From positions 48,892-112,891 of the forward strand of contig DAHXNV010000003.1 of NCBI GenBank assembly GCA_027365225.1: 64,000 nt of DNA. Reading direction: 5' to 3'. Numbering within the stretch: position 1 is the first letter of the stretch; each line of letters begins with the position of its first letter. Positions 20,822-29,360 of this stretch are shown piece by piece. The notes below the pieces were generated by a model that was given only the letters and a program-made list of their open reading frames with translations, was not told the origin of the DNA and ran no database searches. A program made the position numbers and the translations under genes. Source of the DNA: Gammaproteobacteria bacterium (GTDB taxonomy: Bacteria; Pseudomonadota; Gammaproteobacteria; Steroidobacterales; Steroidobacteraceae).

Positions 20822-21988
20822 ATGTCCAAAGTCCTTCCTCTGGCCGGCAAGACCCCCTCCGCCGGTGGGCCGTTCAATACCGTCGAGGAGATTCTCGATG
20901 ACCTCAGGGCGGGGCGAATGGTCATCATCATGGACGATGAGGAACGGGAGAACGAGGGCGATTTGATCATGGCAGCCGAGCGGGCGACCCCGCAGAGCGT
21001 GGCATTCATGATCCGGCATACCAGCGGGATTCTCTGTGTGCCCATGGAAGAAGAAGCGCTGGATCGGCTTGATCTGCCGCAAATGGTTTCGAAAAACAGC
21101 GAATCGCACCGAACTGCCTTCACGGTCTCCGTGGATGCCGTGGCCGGAACGACGACCGGTGTTTCCTCGAGCGACCGGGCACAGACCATCCGCACCCTGG
21201 CGCGTCCCGATTCCCGGGCCACGGATTTCACCCGTCCCGGGCACATTTTCCCCCTGCGCGCGCGCCGGGGTGGCGTGCTCGTGCGCACGGGGCACACGGA
21301 AGCGGCGGTCGATCTGTGCCGGCTCGCCGCAATGCAGCCGGTGGGCGTGATCTGCGAGCTGATGAACGACGATGGATCGATGGCGCGGCGCCAGGACTTG
21401 CATGCCTTCGCGGTACGCCATGGGCTGAAAATCGGCACCATCGCCGACTTGATTCGCTATCGGTTGCGTAACGAGCGATCCGTCCACCGAGTTGCGGAAC
21501 AGCCGGTCCAGACCGAGTTCGGAGAATTCCGGCTCTACGCCTATCAGGATCGGGTGAGCGACGAGGTGCACCTGGCGCTGGTCAGAGGCGAGATCAACAC
21601 CGCGGCCCGGCCGCTGGTGCGCGTGCACCTGGCCGACCCGCTGCGCGACCTGCTCGGCATTCGCGCCGACCCGCTCGCCTGGACATTGCGGGCGGCCATG
21701 GAGCGCATTGCAGGGGAGGGTAGCGGGGTGATCGTGATCCTGCGCGAGCGCGAAGCGCCGAACGATCTGCTCGACGCGTTGCGCTCGTTGACCCCGCCCG
21801 CCGGAGCGGAGGCGACCGCACGCGCCGCCCGCCGCGATGGACAGGTGCTGAAGACCTTTGGCATCGGCGCGCAGATCCTGAAGGACCTCGGGGTCAAGCG
21901 TATGCGCGTCCTGTCCGCTCCGAAGCAGATCCACGGAATCGCCGCTTTCGGTCTCGAGATCGACAGCTACGTCGGAGAGGACGCGTGA
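20822..21988 (+). CDS. ribBX: DHBP synthase with degenerate GTP cyclohydrolase II domain (RibBX)
   Basis: The N-terminal half (to about residue 220) is a full 3,4-dihydroxy-2-butanone-4-phosphate synthase with the acidic motif [11 protein letters not shown] and the [15 protein letters not shown] segment. The C-terminal half has the RibA fold outline ([22 protein letters not shown]). It lacks the zinc-binding cysteines of GTP cyclohydrolase II; where CLTGDVxGSxRCDC is expected it reads near [14 protein letters not shown] (about residues 266-280). It is therefore probably a RibBX hybrid, as described in Shewanella, with only RibB active. The ATG at 20822 was chosen over upstream starts because it matches RibB N-termini. 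Confidence 0.9.
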   Translation: MSKVLPLAGKTPSAGGPFNTVEEILDDLRAGRMVIIMDDEERENEGDLIMAAERATPQSVAFMIRHTSGILCVPMEEEALDRLDLPQMVSKNSESHRTAFTVSVDAVAGTTTGVSSSDRAQTIRTLARPDSRATDFTRPGHIFPLRARRGGVLVRTGHTEAAVDLCRLAAMQPVGVICELMNDDGSMARRQDLHAFAVRHGLKIGTIADLIRYRLRNERSVHRVAEQPVQTEFGEFRLYAYQDRVSDEVHLALVRGEINTAARPLVRVHLADPLRDLLGIRADPLAWTLRAAMERIAGEGSGVIVILREREAPNDLLDALRSLTPPAGAEATARAARRDGQVLKTFGIGAQILKDLGVKRMRVLSAPKQIHGIAAFGLEIDSYVGEDA

Positions 21989-22461
21989 GCGGTCCGCACC
22001 GGCTGGAAGGACCGCTCGACGCCCGGGGCCGCAAGGTCGCGCTGGTGGCGGCGCGGTTCAACGACTTCATCGTTGCGAGCCTGTTGAAGGGCGCCGAAGC
22101 GGCCTGGGTGGCGCACGGCGGTACGCTCGCTGACTTGCTGGTGGTGCGGGTGCCGGGCGCCTTCGAGCTGCCGGTGGCCGCGCGGCGGCTCGCCGCCAGT
22201 GGCCGCTATGATGCACTCGTGGCGCTCGGCTGCGTCATCCGCGGTGGCACTGCGCATTTCGAGTATGTCGCCGGCGAGTGCGCCGGGGGATTGCAGCGCG
22301 TCGCGTTGCAGAGCGGCGTGCCGGTGATCTTCGGCGTGCTTACGGTCGATACGGTCGAGCAGGCCATCGAGCGGGCCGCCACCGGCGCCGGCAACAAGGG
22401 GGCCGAGGCGATGGAGGCGGCGCTGGAGATGGCCAGCGTGTTCGCGCTGTTGGGTCCTTGA
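21985..22461 (+). CDS. ribH: 6,7-dimethyl-8-ribityllumazine synthase
   Basis: RibH, 158 residues, condenses the RibB product with the pyrimidine to make lumazine, the substrate of RibE. Motifs present are [39 protein letters not shown] and [15 protein letters not shown]. The GTG start overlaps the ribBX stop by 4 nt, and its stop overlaps the nusB start (TGATG). The local set RibD, RibE, RibB and RibH covers all enzymatic steps except GTP cyclohydrolase II and the phosphatase. Confidence 0.97.
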   Translation: MSGPHRLEGPLDARGRKVALVAARFNDFIVASLLKGAEAAWVAHGGTLADLLVVRVPGAFELPVAARRLAASGRYDALVALGCVIRGGTAHFEYVAGECAGGLQRVALQSGVPVIFGVLTVDTVEQAIERAATGAGNKGAEAMEAALEMASVFALLGP

Positions 22462-22904
22462 TGGGCGCTGCGACCTCCCCGCGCGCGTTGCCGCGGCAAC
22501 GTTCGGTGGCGCGCAAGCTGGCACTGCAGGCGCTGTATCGCTGGCAACTGAACGAGTGTCCATGGCAGGACCTGGTGCAGGAGTTCAGCACGGCGGAGGA
22601 CATGCCGCGGGCCGACCGCGAGTACTTCCGTGAGTTGCTCGAGGCGATCTGCGCCTCGCATGCGGCGCTCGATGAGCGTCTCGCCGCGCTGATCGACCGC
22701 AGTCCGGCGCTGCTCGATCCGGTCGAGCACGCCGCGCTGCTGATCGGATTCTATGAGCTCGGCCATCGGCTCGATGTGCCCTACCCGGTGGCGATCAGCG
22801 AAGCGGTCGCCCTGACCAAGCGGTTCGGCGCGACCGACGGGTACAAGTACGTCAACGCAGTGCTCGACCGCGCTGCGCGCGATCTGCGGCCCGACGAGCG
22901 CTGA
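22461..22904 (+). CDS. nusB: Transcription antitermination protein NusB
   Basis: NusB, 147 residues, binds boxA RNA with NusE in rRNA antitermination. The typical N-terminus RSVARKLALQALYRWQLN and C-terminal motif PYPVAISEAVALTKRFGATDGYKYVNAVLDRAA are present. The ATG overlaps the ribH stop by one nucleotide. ribH-nusB-thiL order is conserved in gammaproteobacteria. Confidence 0.97.
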   Translation: MGAATSPRALPRQRSVARKLALQALYRWQLNECPWQDLVQEFSTAEDMPRADREYFRELLEAICASHAALDERLAALIDRSPALLDPVEHAALLIGFYELGHRLDVPYPVAISEAVALTKRFGATDGYKYVNAVLDRAARDLRPDER

Positions 22905-22929
22905 GACGCGCAAAGCTGCGGGCCGCACC

Positions 22930-23898
22930 ATGCCCCTGTCCGAATTCGAGCTCATCGAGCGTTACTTCCGCGATTGCGGGCACGGGCGCGGGGACGTGAT
23001 CCTCGGTGTGGGCGATGATGCGGCGGTGCTGCAATGCCCGGCGGGTGCGCAGCTCGCGGTGGCTGTCGATACTCTGGTCGAGGACGTGCATTTCCCGCGG
23101 GGCAGTCCCGCGCAATCCATCGGCCACCGGGCGCTCGCGGTCAATCTGAGCGATCTGGCGGCCATGGGCGCACGCCCGGCATGGGCGCTGCTCGCGCTCA
23201 CCCTCAGCGAGGCCGACGAGGGCTGGCTGGCGCAGTTCGCCGCCGGCCTCGATGCGCTTGCTCAGGCCCATGGCGTTGCGCTCGTGGGCGGCGACACGAC
23301 GCGCGGACCGATGTCGGTGACGGTCACCGTGCTGGGTCACCTGCCGCCGGGGCGGGGGCTGCGGCGCGGCGGCGGCGCACCCGGGGATGCGCTCTTTGTG
23401 TCGGGAACCCCGGGCGATGCGGCCGCAGGCCTCGCCCTCGAGCAGGGCCGGTTGGCCCCGTGCGAGCAGGCCGAGTATCTGCGCCGGCGGTTCCTGTTTC
23501 CGACGCCACGCCTGGCGCTCGGTGAGCGTTTGCGCGAGCTGGCGAGCGGCTGCATCGACGTGTCCGACGGGTTGCTCGCCGACGCGCACAAGCTGGCGCG
23601 CGCCAGCGGCTGTGGCGTGGAGCTGATGGCCGCCGCGCTGCCGCTGTCGGCGCCGCTGCTCGGTGCGGTCGGGATGCCGCGGGCGCGCGAACTCGCCCTG
23701 AGCGGCGGCGAGGACTACGAGCTGTGTTTCACGGTGCGGCCGCATGCGCTCGAGCGCCTGGCGCGCGAGCTGCCACCCGCCGAATGGGGCTACAGACGCA
23801 TCGGGACGCTGCAGGCGCAGCCGGGCGCGCGAGTGATGGACGAGCACGGTGTGCTCGAGGTCTCCTCGAGCGGCTACGATCATTTCGCCGCCCCGTAG
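22930..23898 (+). CDS. thiL: Thiamine-monophosphate kinase
   Basis: ThiL, 322 residues, phosphorylates TMP to TPP. Signature segments are GVGDDAAVL, DTLVEDVHF, the HRALAVNLSDLAAMGA motif, VGGDTTRG and CIDVSDGLLADA. Length and motifs are complete. It follows nusB by 25 nt. The usual next gene pgpA is not present; a kinase/cNMP fusion gene follows instead. Confidence 0.97.
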   Translation: MPLSEFELIERYFRDCGHGRGDVILGVGDDAAVLQCPAGAQLAVAVDTLVEDVHFPRGSPAQSIGHRALAVNLSDLAAMGARPAWALLALTLSEADEGWLAQFAAGLDALAQAHGVALVGGDTTRGPMSVTVTVLGHLPPGRGLRRGGGAPGDALFVSGTPGDAAAGLALEQGRLAPCEQAEYLRRRFLFPTPRLALGERLRELASGCIDVSDGLLADAHKLARASGCGVELMAAALPLSAPLLGAVGMPRARELALSGGEDYELCFTVRPHALERLARELPPAEWGYRRIGTLQAQPGARVMDEHGVLEVSSSGYDHFAAP

Positions 23899-24014
23899 CG
23901 GGGTGTTTATGTCAAGCCGGGAGGCGCCGGGGCGCCCCAATTCATGGGGCGCATCACAGCGCAGCATGCGGGCCGCTCCTATGCTGCGGACTGCTTCACC
24001 AGTGGTCGCTCGCC

Positions 24015-25325
24015 ATGCCCGCTCACGCCACAGAACCCGCCGCGCATCCGCATATCCGTGACCGGTCAATCCCCGGGCAGATCGGCAAATACGAGGTGAT
24101 CAAGGAGGTCGGCCGCGGCAGCACCGGGGTCGTCTATCTGTGCCACGACGCCTACTACGGACGCGACGTGGCCATCAAGGTCTACAACGTCGATACCGGC
24201 GCCGACGATCAGCGCGCGCGCGCGGCGCGCAAAATGTTCCTCTCCGAGGCGCATCTGGTCGGGATGCTGCAGCACCCCTACGTACTGCCGATTTTCGACG
24301 CGGGCGAGGCGAACGGCCGGTGTTACATCGTCGCCGAGTACGTGCATCACGCGCGCACGCTCACGACGTACTGTCGTCCTGACAATCTGCTGCCGCTGAA
24401 CGACGTCATCGAGATCATCTTCAAGAGCGCCAAGGCGCTGCATTACGCGCATACGCGCGGAGTGATCCACCGCGATATCAAGCCTTCGAACATCCTGCTG
24501 ACTCAGGAGGGCGAAGTGCGCATCATCGATTTCGGCATCGCGTTGGTCTCGGATGCCGACATCTCGCGCATCGAGGGCATCGCCGGCAGTCCTTCGTACA
24601 TGTCGCCCGAGCAGGTGCAGAGCCTGGATCTCACACCGAGCTCCGATATCTACTCCCTCGGAGCGGTGATGTACGAATTGCTCACCGGCACGCGGCCGTT
24701 TCGCGCCGGCAATCTGCAGAAGCTCCTGCACCAGATCGTCTATGCGACGCCGCCACCGATTCATCGGGTGCGCCAGGACGTCTCCGAGGAGCTCGAAGGG
24801 GTGGTCGTCACCGCGCTGCAGAAGGATCCGGTCAAACGCCAGCGCACGGGGCTCGAGCTGGCCGCCGAGCTCGCCCGGGTCCATCACCGGCTGCGTCAGA
24901 GCAACGTGCGGTTCGATCTGCAGGAGCAGTTCGGGGTCTTGAGACGCCTGAAGTTCTTCCAGGAGTTCTCCCATACCGAGGTCAGCGAGGTGCTGCATGC
25001 CAGCGCCTGGCAGCAGTACGCCGCCGGCGAGCAGATCATCCGCGAGGGCGAGCTCGATGACCGCTTCTACATTCTGGTGGCCGGCCGTTGCGCGGTCATG
25101 CGCCGCGGCGAGCTCATCGCCATGCTCGAGACCGGCGACTGCTTCGGCGAGGCGAGCTACGTGCCCGGCGCCAAGCGCACCGCCACGGTACGGGCGGTCG
25201 ATGCGGTGACGGTGCTGAAAGTGAGCGCCACGCAGCTCGAGCAGGTCTCGGTCTCCTGTCAGCTGCGCTTCAACCGGGTGTTCCTGCGCAGTCTGATCGG
25301 GCGCCTGCAAGGGGAGCCGCGCTAG
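24015..25325 (+). CDS. Ser/Thr protein kinase with C-terminal cyclic nucleotide-binding domain
   Basis: The 436-residue protein is cytoplasmic, with no membrane helix. A Hanks-type kinase spans about 25-290. The glycine loop is GRGSTG (34-39), the catalytic Lys is in VAIK (Lys55), then HRDIKPSN (152-159), DFG (172-174) and MSPEQ (196-200), so it should be active. A Crp-like cNMP-binding domain spans about 311-410. Its phosphate-binding cassette is intact: FGEA at 377-380 and Arg388-Thr-Ala. Fusion suggests kinase activity gated by cAMP or cGMP; that is inference. The ATG at 24015 gives a normal N-terminus. It follows thiL by 116 nt and faces folE2. No partner phosphatase or FHA protein is nearby. 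Confidence 0.9.
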   Translation: MPAHATEPAAHPHIRDRSIPGQIGKYEVIKEVGRGSTGVVYLCHDAYYGRDVAIKVYNVDTGADDQRARAARKMFLSEAHLVGMLQHPYVLPIFDAGEANGRCYIVAEYVHHARTLTTYCRPDNLLPLNDVIEIIFKSAKALHYAHTRGVIHRDIKPSNILLTQEGEVRIIDFGIALVSDADISRIEGIAGSPSYMSPEQVQSLDLTPSSDIYSLGAVMYELLTGTRPFRAGNLQKLLHQIVYATPPPIHRVRQDVSEELEGVVVTALQKDPVKRQRTGLELAAELARVHHRLRQSNVRFDLQEQFGVLRRLKFFQEFSHTEVSEVLHASAWQQYAAGEQIIREGELDDRFYILVAGRCAVMRRGELIAMLETGDCFGEASYVPGAKRTATVRAVDAVTVLKVSATQLEQVSVSCQLRFNRVFLRSLIGRLQGEPR

Positions 25326-25465
25326 GAGCGGACGGGCGAGCCGGTCGTTCGCGCGAGTCGCGCGCGGCGGGGGCGAGGGCGGCGGGGGTGGGGTTGGCCC
25401 TGGTTTCAGCCGTTGCCCGATTGCATCAAGGCGAGTTGAAGCTCGAGGACGATGCGCCGGCACGC

Positions 25466-26317
25466 CTAGCGCGGCGCGCGGCTTGCCGGGCGTTTCTCGT
25501 CCTTGTCGCGTTCAATGAGCGCGTAGGCCGAGTGGTTGTGAATGGACTCGAAGTTCTCCGACTCCACGACGTACGAGGCGATCCGGTCGTCGGCGTTGAG
25601 CCGCATGGCGACGTCGCGCACGATGTCCTCGACGAACTTCGGATTGTCGTAGGCCCGCTCGGTCACATACTTCTCGTCGGGCCGCTTGAGAATGCCGTAC
25701 AGCTCGCAGGAGGCTTCCTTCTCGGCGATCTCGATCAACTCCTCGATCCAGATGTGGCTGCGCAGCTTCGCGGTGATGGTCACGTGCGAGCGCTGATTGT
25801 GCGCTCCGTAGTCCGAGATGCGCTTGGAGCAGGGGCAGAGGCTCGTCACCGGGACGACCACCCGCACCCACATGTCCGTGACGCCGTCGTGGCGCTCGCC
25901 GGTCAGGCTGGCGCGGTAGTCCATCAGGCTCTCCACGCCCGTCGCCGGCGCCCGCTTCATCACGAAGAACGGAAAGGTCATCTCGATGTGGCCGGCATCG
26001 GCCTCGAGGCGCCTGGTCATGTTCTCGAGCATGCCGCGGAAGGACTCCACCGAGATCTCCCGCTCGGTATGCAGGATCTCGACGAAGCGGGACATGTGCG
26101 TGCCTTTGAAGTGATGCGGCAGGCTGACGTACATGTTGAACGTCGCGATCGTGTGCTGCTCGCCCGCGGAGCGATCCTTCACCAGTACCGGGTGGCTGAT
26201 GTCCTTGATGCCCACCCGATTGATGGGCAGGTGGCGCGTGTCGGGGCGCGCTTGCACGTCCTCGACTTCGGCGAAACTCTTGCGAGCCGCCTTGGCGGCG
26301 CTTGGTGGGGAATTCAT
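25466..26317 (-). CDS. folE2: GTP cyclohydrolase FolE2 (type IB)
   Basis: FolE2, 283 residues, makes dihydroneopterin triphosphate from GTP, the first step of folate synthesis. It is the COG1469 type. Motifs include [45 protein letters not shown] with the catalytic-site Cys, and NHSAYALI at the C-terminus. FolE2 can use metals other than zinc and is often found under zinc-responsive control. A near-palindrome at 26351-26370 overlaps its likely promoter. It lies after dxs on the same strand. Confidence 0.95.
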   Translation of the reverse strand: MNSPPSAAKAARKSFAEVEDVQARPDTRHLPINRVGIKDISHPVLVKDRSAGEQHTIATFNMYVSLPHHFKGTHMSRFVEILHTEREISVESFRGMLENMTRRLEADAGHIEMTFPFFVMKRAPATGVESLMDYRASLTGERHDGVTDMWVRVVVPVTSLCPCSKRISDYGAHNQRSHVTITAKLRSHIWIEELIEIAEKEASCELYGILKRPDEKYVTERAYDNPKFVEDIVRDVAMRLNADDRIASYVVESENFESIHNHSAYALIERDKDEKRPASRAPR

Positions 26318-26350
26318 GGGGGCAAGAGTACCGGATCAGGGTGCCTTTGG

Positions 26351-26370
26351 CCTATACCGATCGGCATAGG
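26351..26370. promoter_or_regulatory. Near-perfect 20-bp palindrome upstream of folE2 (possible operator)
   Basis: CCTATACCGATCGGCATAGG is an inverted repeat with only one mismatched base pair. It ends 34 nt before the folE2 ATG and contains a minus-strand TATAGG that could be a -10 box. It does not resemble the enterobacterial Zur box, so the binding factor is unknown. Confidence 0.45.
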
Positions 26371-26470
26371 AGACGGTTCGCCGGGCGGATCGATCACTGG
26401 GGCTCGGTGGGGGGCCTTGCGCGCCGGGATACCGTTGCGGGCGGACGATCTGTCGGCCCGCGTGTCCCTA

Positions 26471-28372
26471 CTAGGCCCGGTTGACGGAACGGACCGGCGC
26501 GTGCCTCTGCAGCGACCACCAGTGCTCGATGCTTGCGCTGAGACTGGCGTGATCGAGTCCGGCGGCCGCCAGGCACGAGCCGCGCGAGCCGTGCTCGATG
26601 AACCGATCCGGGATGCCGATCTGCATCAGCGGCACGCTGATTGCCTCGGCCGCGAGCACCTCGGCGACGGCCGAGCCGGCCCCGCCTTGCACGGCGTTCT
26701 CCTCGATCGTGACCAGAGCGTTATGGCGGCCGGCGATCTCGAGGATCAACGCCTCGTCGAGCGGTTTGACGAAGCGCATGTTCACCACCGTCGCGTCGAG
26801 CCGCTCGCCGAGGCGCAGGGCGCTCTCGAGCATCGGGCCGAAGGCGAGCAGGGCGAGGCCGCTGCGGCCCTCGCGCCTCGTTTGCGCCTTGCCGATCGGC
26901 ACGGCGGTGAAGTCCTTCTCGATCGGCACGCCCGGCCCGCTGCCGCGCGGGTAGCGCACCGCGGCGGGACCGTCGATCGTGGTGGCCGTGTAGAGCATCT
27001 GCCGGCACTCGTTCTCGTCGGCGGGCGCCATGACGACCATGTTGGGGATGCAGCGCAGGAACGACAGATCGTAACTGCCCTGGTGCGTCGCCCCGTCGCT
27101 GCCGACCAGCCCCGCCCGATCGAGCGCGAACACCACCGGAAGGTTCTGCAGCGCGACGTCATGGATCAGTTGATCGTAGGCGCGCTGCAGGAACGTCGAA
27201 TAGATCGCCACCACGGGCCGCAGTCCCTCGCTGGCGAGCCCCGCCGCGAACGTCACGGCGTGTTGCTCGGCGATCGCCACATCGAAGTAGCGCTCGGGGA
27301 ATCGCTTGGAGAACTCGACCAGACCCGAGCCCTCGCGCATCGCCGGGGTGATGCCCACGATGCGCGGATCACGCTCCGCGATGTCGCACAGCCACTGTCC
27401 GAAGATCTGCGAGTACGAGGGACTCGAGGCGGCTTCCTTGAAGATCGTGCCGCTGACCGGATCGAACGGGCCGGGACCATGCCATTTGATCGGGTCGGCC
27501 TCGGCGGGCGCGTAGCCCTTGCCCTTGCGGGTGACGACGTGCAGAAACTGTGGGCCGTGCAGCTTACGGACGTTGCGTAGCGTGCCGACCAGGGCCCGCA
27601 CGTCGTGGCCGTCGAGCGGGCCGATGTAGTTGAATCCGAGTTCCTCGAACAGCGTCCCGGGCAGCACCATCCCCTTGAGGTGCTCTTCCGAGCGGCGAGC
27701 CAACTCCCAGACCGTCGGCATCTGCCGCAGAACCTTCTTGCCGCCTTCACGCAGATTCGCGTACAGGCGCCCCGACAGCGCCGCCGTGAAGTAGTTCGAC
27801 AGCGCTCCGACGTTCTCGGAAATCGACATGTCGTTGTCGTTGAGGATCACCAGCAGATCCACCGGTAGTGAGCCGGCGTGATTCAGCGCCTCGAATGCCA
27901 TACCGGCCGTCATGGCACCATCGCCGATCACCGCCACGACGCGCCGGTTCGATGCCTGCTGCGCCGCGGCGATGGCCATCCCCAGGGCGGCACTGATCGA
28001 GGTGCTCGAGTGCCCCACGCCGAACGTGTCGTACTCGCTCTCGGCGCGGTTGGGAAACGGTGCCAGCCCGCCGGGCTGCTTGATCGAGTGCAGCAGCTCA
28101 CGCCGGCCGGTGAGCACCTTGTGCGGGTAGGCCTGATGGCCGACGTCCCAGACCAGTCGGTCGTGCGGCGTGTCGTACACGTAGTGCAGCGCAATCGTCA
28201 GCTCGACCGTGCCGAGTCCTGCCGCGAAATGGCCGCCGCGGGTACTGACGGTCTGGATGAGGAATTGCCGCAGCTCTTGGGCAAGCTGCGGCAATTGCGA
28301 TTCCTTCAGGTGTCTGAGGTCGGCCGGGAACTCGATAGGCTCGAGCAGCGGATAGCTTTGAGAAGCGCTCAT
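26471..28372 (-). CDS. dxs: 1-deoxy-D-xylulose-5-phosphate synthase
   Basis: Dxs, 633 residues, condenses pyruvate and glyceraldehyde-3-phosphate with TPP in the MEP isoprenoid pathway. Present are the [15 protein letters not shown] segment, the TPP motif [18 protein letters not shown]...NDNDMSIS, and the transketolase-like C-terminal part with [14 protein letters not shown] and [15 protein letters not shown]. The ATG at 28372 (MSASQS) was preferred over one seven codons upstream. It lies 72 nt after xseB, with no ispA in between. Confidence 0.97.
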   Translation of the reverse strand: MSASQSYPLLEPIEFPADLRHLKESQLPQLAQELRQFLIQTVSTRGGHFAAGLGTVELTIALHYVYDTPHDRLVWDVGHQAYPHKVLTGRRELLHSIKQPGGLAPFPNRAESEYDTFGVGHSSTSISAALGMAIAAAQQASNRRVVAVIGDGAMTAGMAFEALNHAGSLPVDLLVILNDNDMSISENVGALSNYFTAALSGRLYANLREGGKKVLRQMPTVWELARRSEEHLKGMVLPGTLFEELGFNYIGPLDGHDVRALVGTLRNVRKLHGPQFLHVVTRKGKGYAPAEADPIKWHGPGPFDPVSGTIFKEAASSPSYSQIFGQWLCDIAERDPRIVGITPAMREGSGLVEFSKRFPERYFDVAIAEQHAVTFAAGLASEGLRPVVAIYSTFLQRAYDQLIHDVALQNLPVVFALDRAGLVGSDGATHQGSYDLSFLRCIPNMVVMAPADENECRQMLYTATTIDGPAAVRYPRGSGPGVPIEKDFTAVPIGKAQTRREGRSGLALLAFGPMLESALRLGERLDATVVNMRFVKPLDEALILEIAGRHNALVTIEENAVQGGAGSAVAEVLAAEAISVPLMQIGIPDRFIEHGSRGSCLAAAGLDHASLSASIEHWWSLQRHAPVRSVNRA

Positions 28373-28444
28373 TGTGGGCAGTCTACACTGCAAGATGCGG
28401 GGCGGAGGCCGATGTGGCGAGCGAGCAACATAATCCTCCGATGC

Positions 28445-28711
28445 TCAAGGCGCTTCAGCGCGGTCATCGCGTGCCGCGTCCGGGACGCTGAACGGCTCGG
28501 GCTCCACCTCGCCGTTGCGTTTCATCAGGGTGTCCACCCGCTGTTGGGCGGACTTCAGCGCCCCCTGACACTGTCGCGTCAAGTCCACCCCGCGCTCGAA
28601 GACGCGCAGCGCTTCCTCGAGCGGCAGATCGCCACGCTCGAGACGCTCAACGACGCCTTCCAGCTCCGTGAGCGCCTGCTCAAAATCGAGGGCCTGCTGA
28701 TCAGACGGCAC
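28445..28711 (-). CDS. xseB: Exodeoxyribonuclease VII small subunit
   Basis: XseB, 88 residues, has the canonical helical pattern [32 protein letters not shown] (split here over about residues 10-40). The GTG at 28711 was chosen because GGGAG lies 8 nt upstream; a GTG at 28741 would add ten residues. XseB binds XseA to form exonuclease VII. The usual neighbour ispA (farnesyl diphosphate synthase) is absent between it and dxs. Confidence 0.93.
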   Translation of the reverse strand: MPSDQQALDFEQALTELEGVVERLERGDLPLEEALRVFERGVDLTRQCQGALKSAQQRVDTLMKRNGEVEPEPFSVPDAARDDRAEAP

Positions 28712-28809
28712 GCCAGAATCTCCCTCTCGGTCACGGGTCACGGGTCGACGCCCAGGGGTGCCACCTTATACAGTCCGCCGCGGGACGGTCAATTGGGGAC
28801 AATTATCAG

Positions 28810-28865
28810 TTGACGCCCCGGCAGGCTCGGCCGTAGAGTTTCGCATCGGGTTAGAACCAGTCTAA
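28810..28865 (+). promoter_or_regulatory. Candidate sigma-70 promoter and operator of the rubrerythrin operon
   Basis: TTGACG (28810-28815) and TAGAGT (28834-28839) are separated by 18 nt. Just after the predicted start lies the inverted repeat TTAGA-ACCAG-TCTAA (28851-28865), well placed to act as a repressor operator. GGAGA follows as the ribosome binding site at 28869. The regulator is not identifiable from the repeat. Confidence 0.45.
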
Positions 28866-28878
28866 ATTGGAGACCGGC

Positions 28879-29292
28879 ATGAATCTCAAAGGCAGTAAAA
28901 CCGAGCAGAACCTGAAGGACGCGTTCGCGGGGGAGTCCCAGGCGAACCGGCGGTATCTCTACTTCGCATCCAAGGCGGACGTTGAGGGTTTCAACGATGT
29001 GTCGGCGGTGTTCCGTTCGACCGCCGAGGGTGAGACCGGGCACGCTCATGGTCATCTCGAGTACCTCGAGGCGGTGGGCGACCCGGCCACGGGATTGCCG
29101 ATCGGGGCGACCAAGCTCAATCTCAAGGCGGCAGTTGCCGGCGAGACGCACGAGTATACCGATATGTATCCGGGCATGGCCAAAGCCGCTCGCGAAGAGG
29201 GGTTCGGCGAGATCGCCGATTGGTTCGAGACGCTCGCCAAGGCGGAGCGCTCGCACGCCAACCGGTTCCAGAAAGCACTCGACAACCTCTGA
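28879..29292 (+). CDS. Rubrerythrin (diiron domain only)
   Basis: This 137-residue ferritin-like diiron protein has the rubrerythrin N-terminal signature ([20 protein letters not shown]) and two later iron-ligand stretches ([10 protein letters not shown] and [10 protein letters not shown]). The C-terminal rubredoxin domain with CxxC pairs is absent, so electrons must come from another protein. Rubrerythrins reduce hydrogen peroxide. The ATG at 28879 has GGAGA upstream. It is the first gene of a run with a CCG-type Fe-S protein and a DUF3501 protein. Confidence 0.93.
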   Translation: MNLKGSKTEQNLKDAFAGESQANRRYLYFASKADVEGFNDVSAVFRSTAEGETGHAHGHLEYLEAVGDPATGLPIGATKLNLKAAVAGETHEYTDMYPGMAKAAREEGFGEIADWFETLAKAERSHANRFQKALDNL

Positions 29293-29344
29293 CACGCCGC
29301 GCACGTGTCGCACCGGGCGCACGGGGCTCACGGCCCCGTGCGCC
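29291..29344 (+). other. Tandem stem-loops between rubrerythrin and the Fe-S protein gene
   Basis: A small hairpin (GACACG/CGTGTC, 29291-29309) is followed by a 12-bp perfect stem (GGCGCACGGGGC at 29316-29327 with its complement at 29333-29344, loop TCACG). No T-tract follows, so this is not a classical terminator. It could protect or process mRNA and set unequal expression of rubrerythrin and the downstream genes. Confidence 0.5.
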
Positions 29345-29360
29345 GCATGCGGATGTTCTC

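Noticed and set aside
25088..27580. 830-codon plus-strand frame across folE2 and dxs.
   Set aside because: It is the antisense shadow of FolE2 and Dxs, both of which have full motif support.
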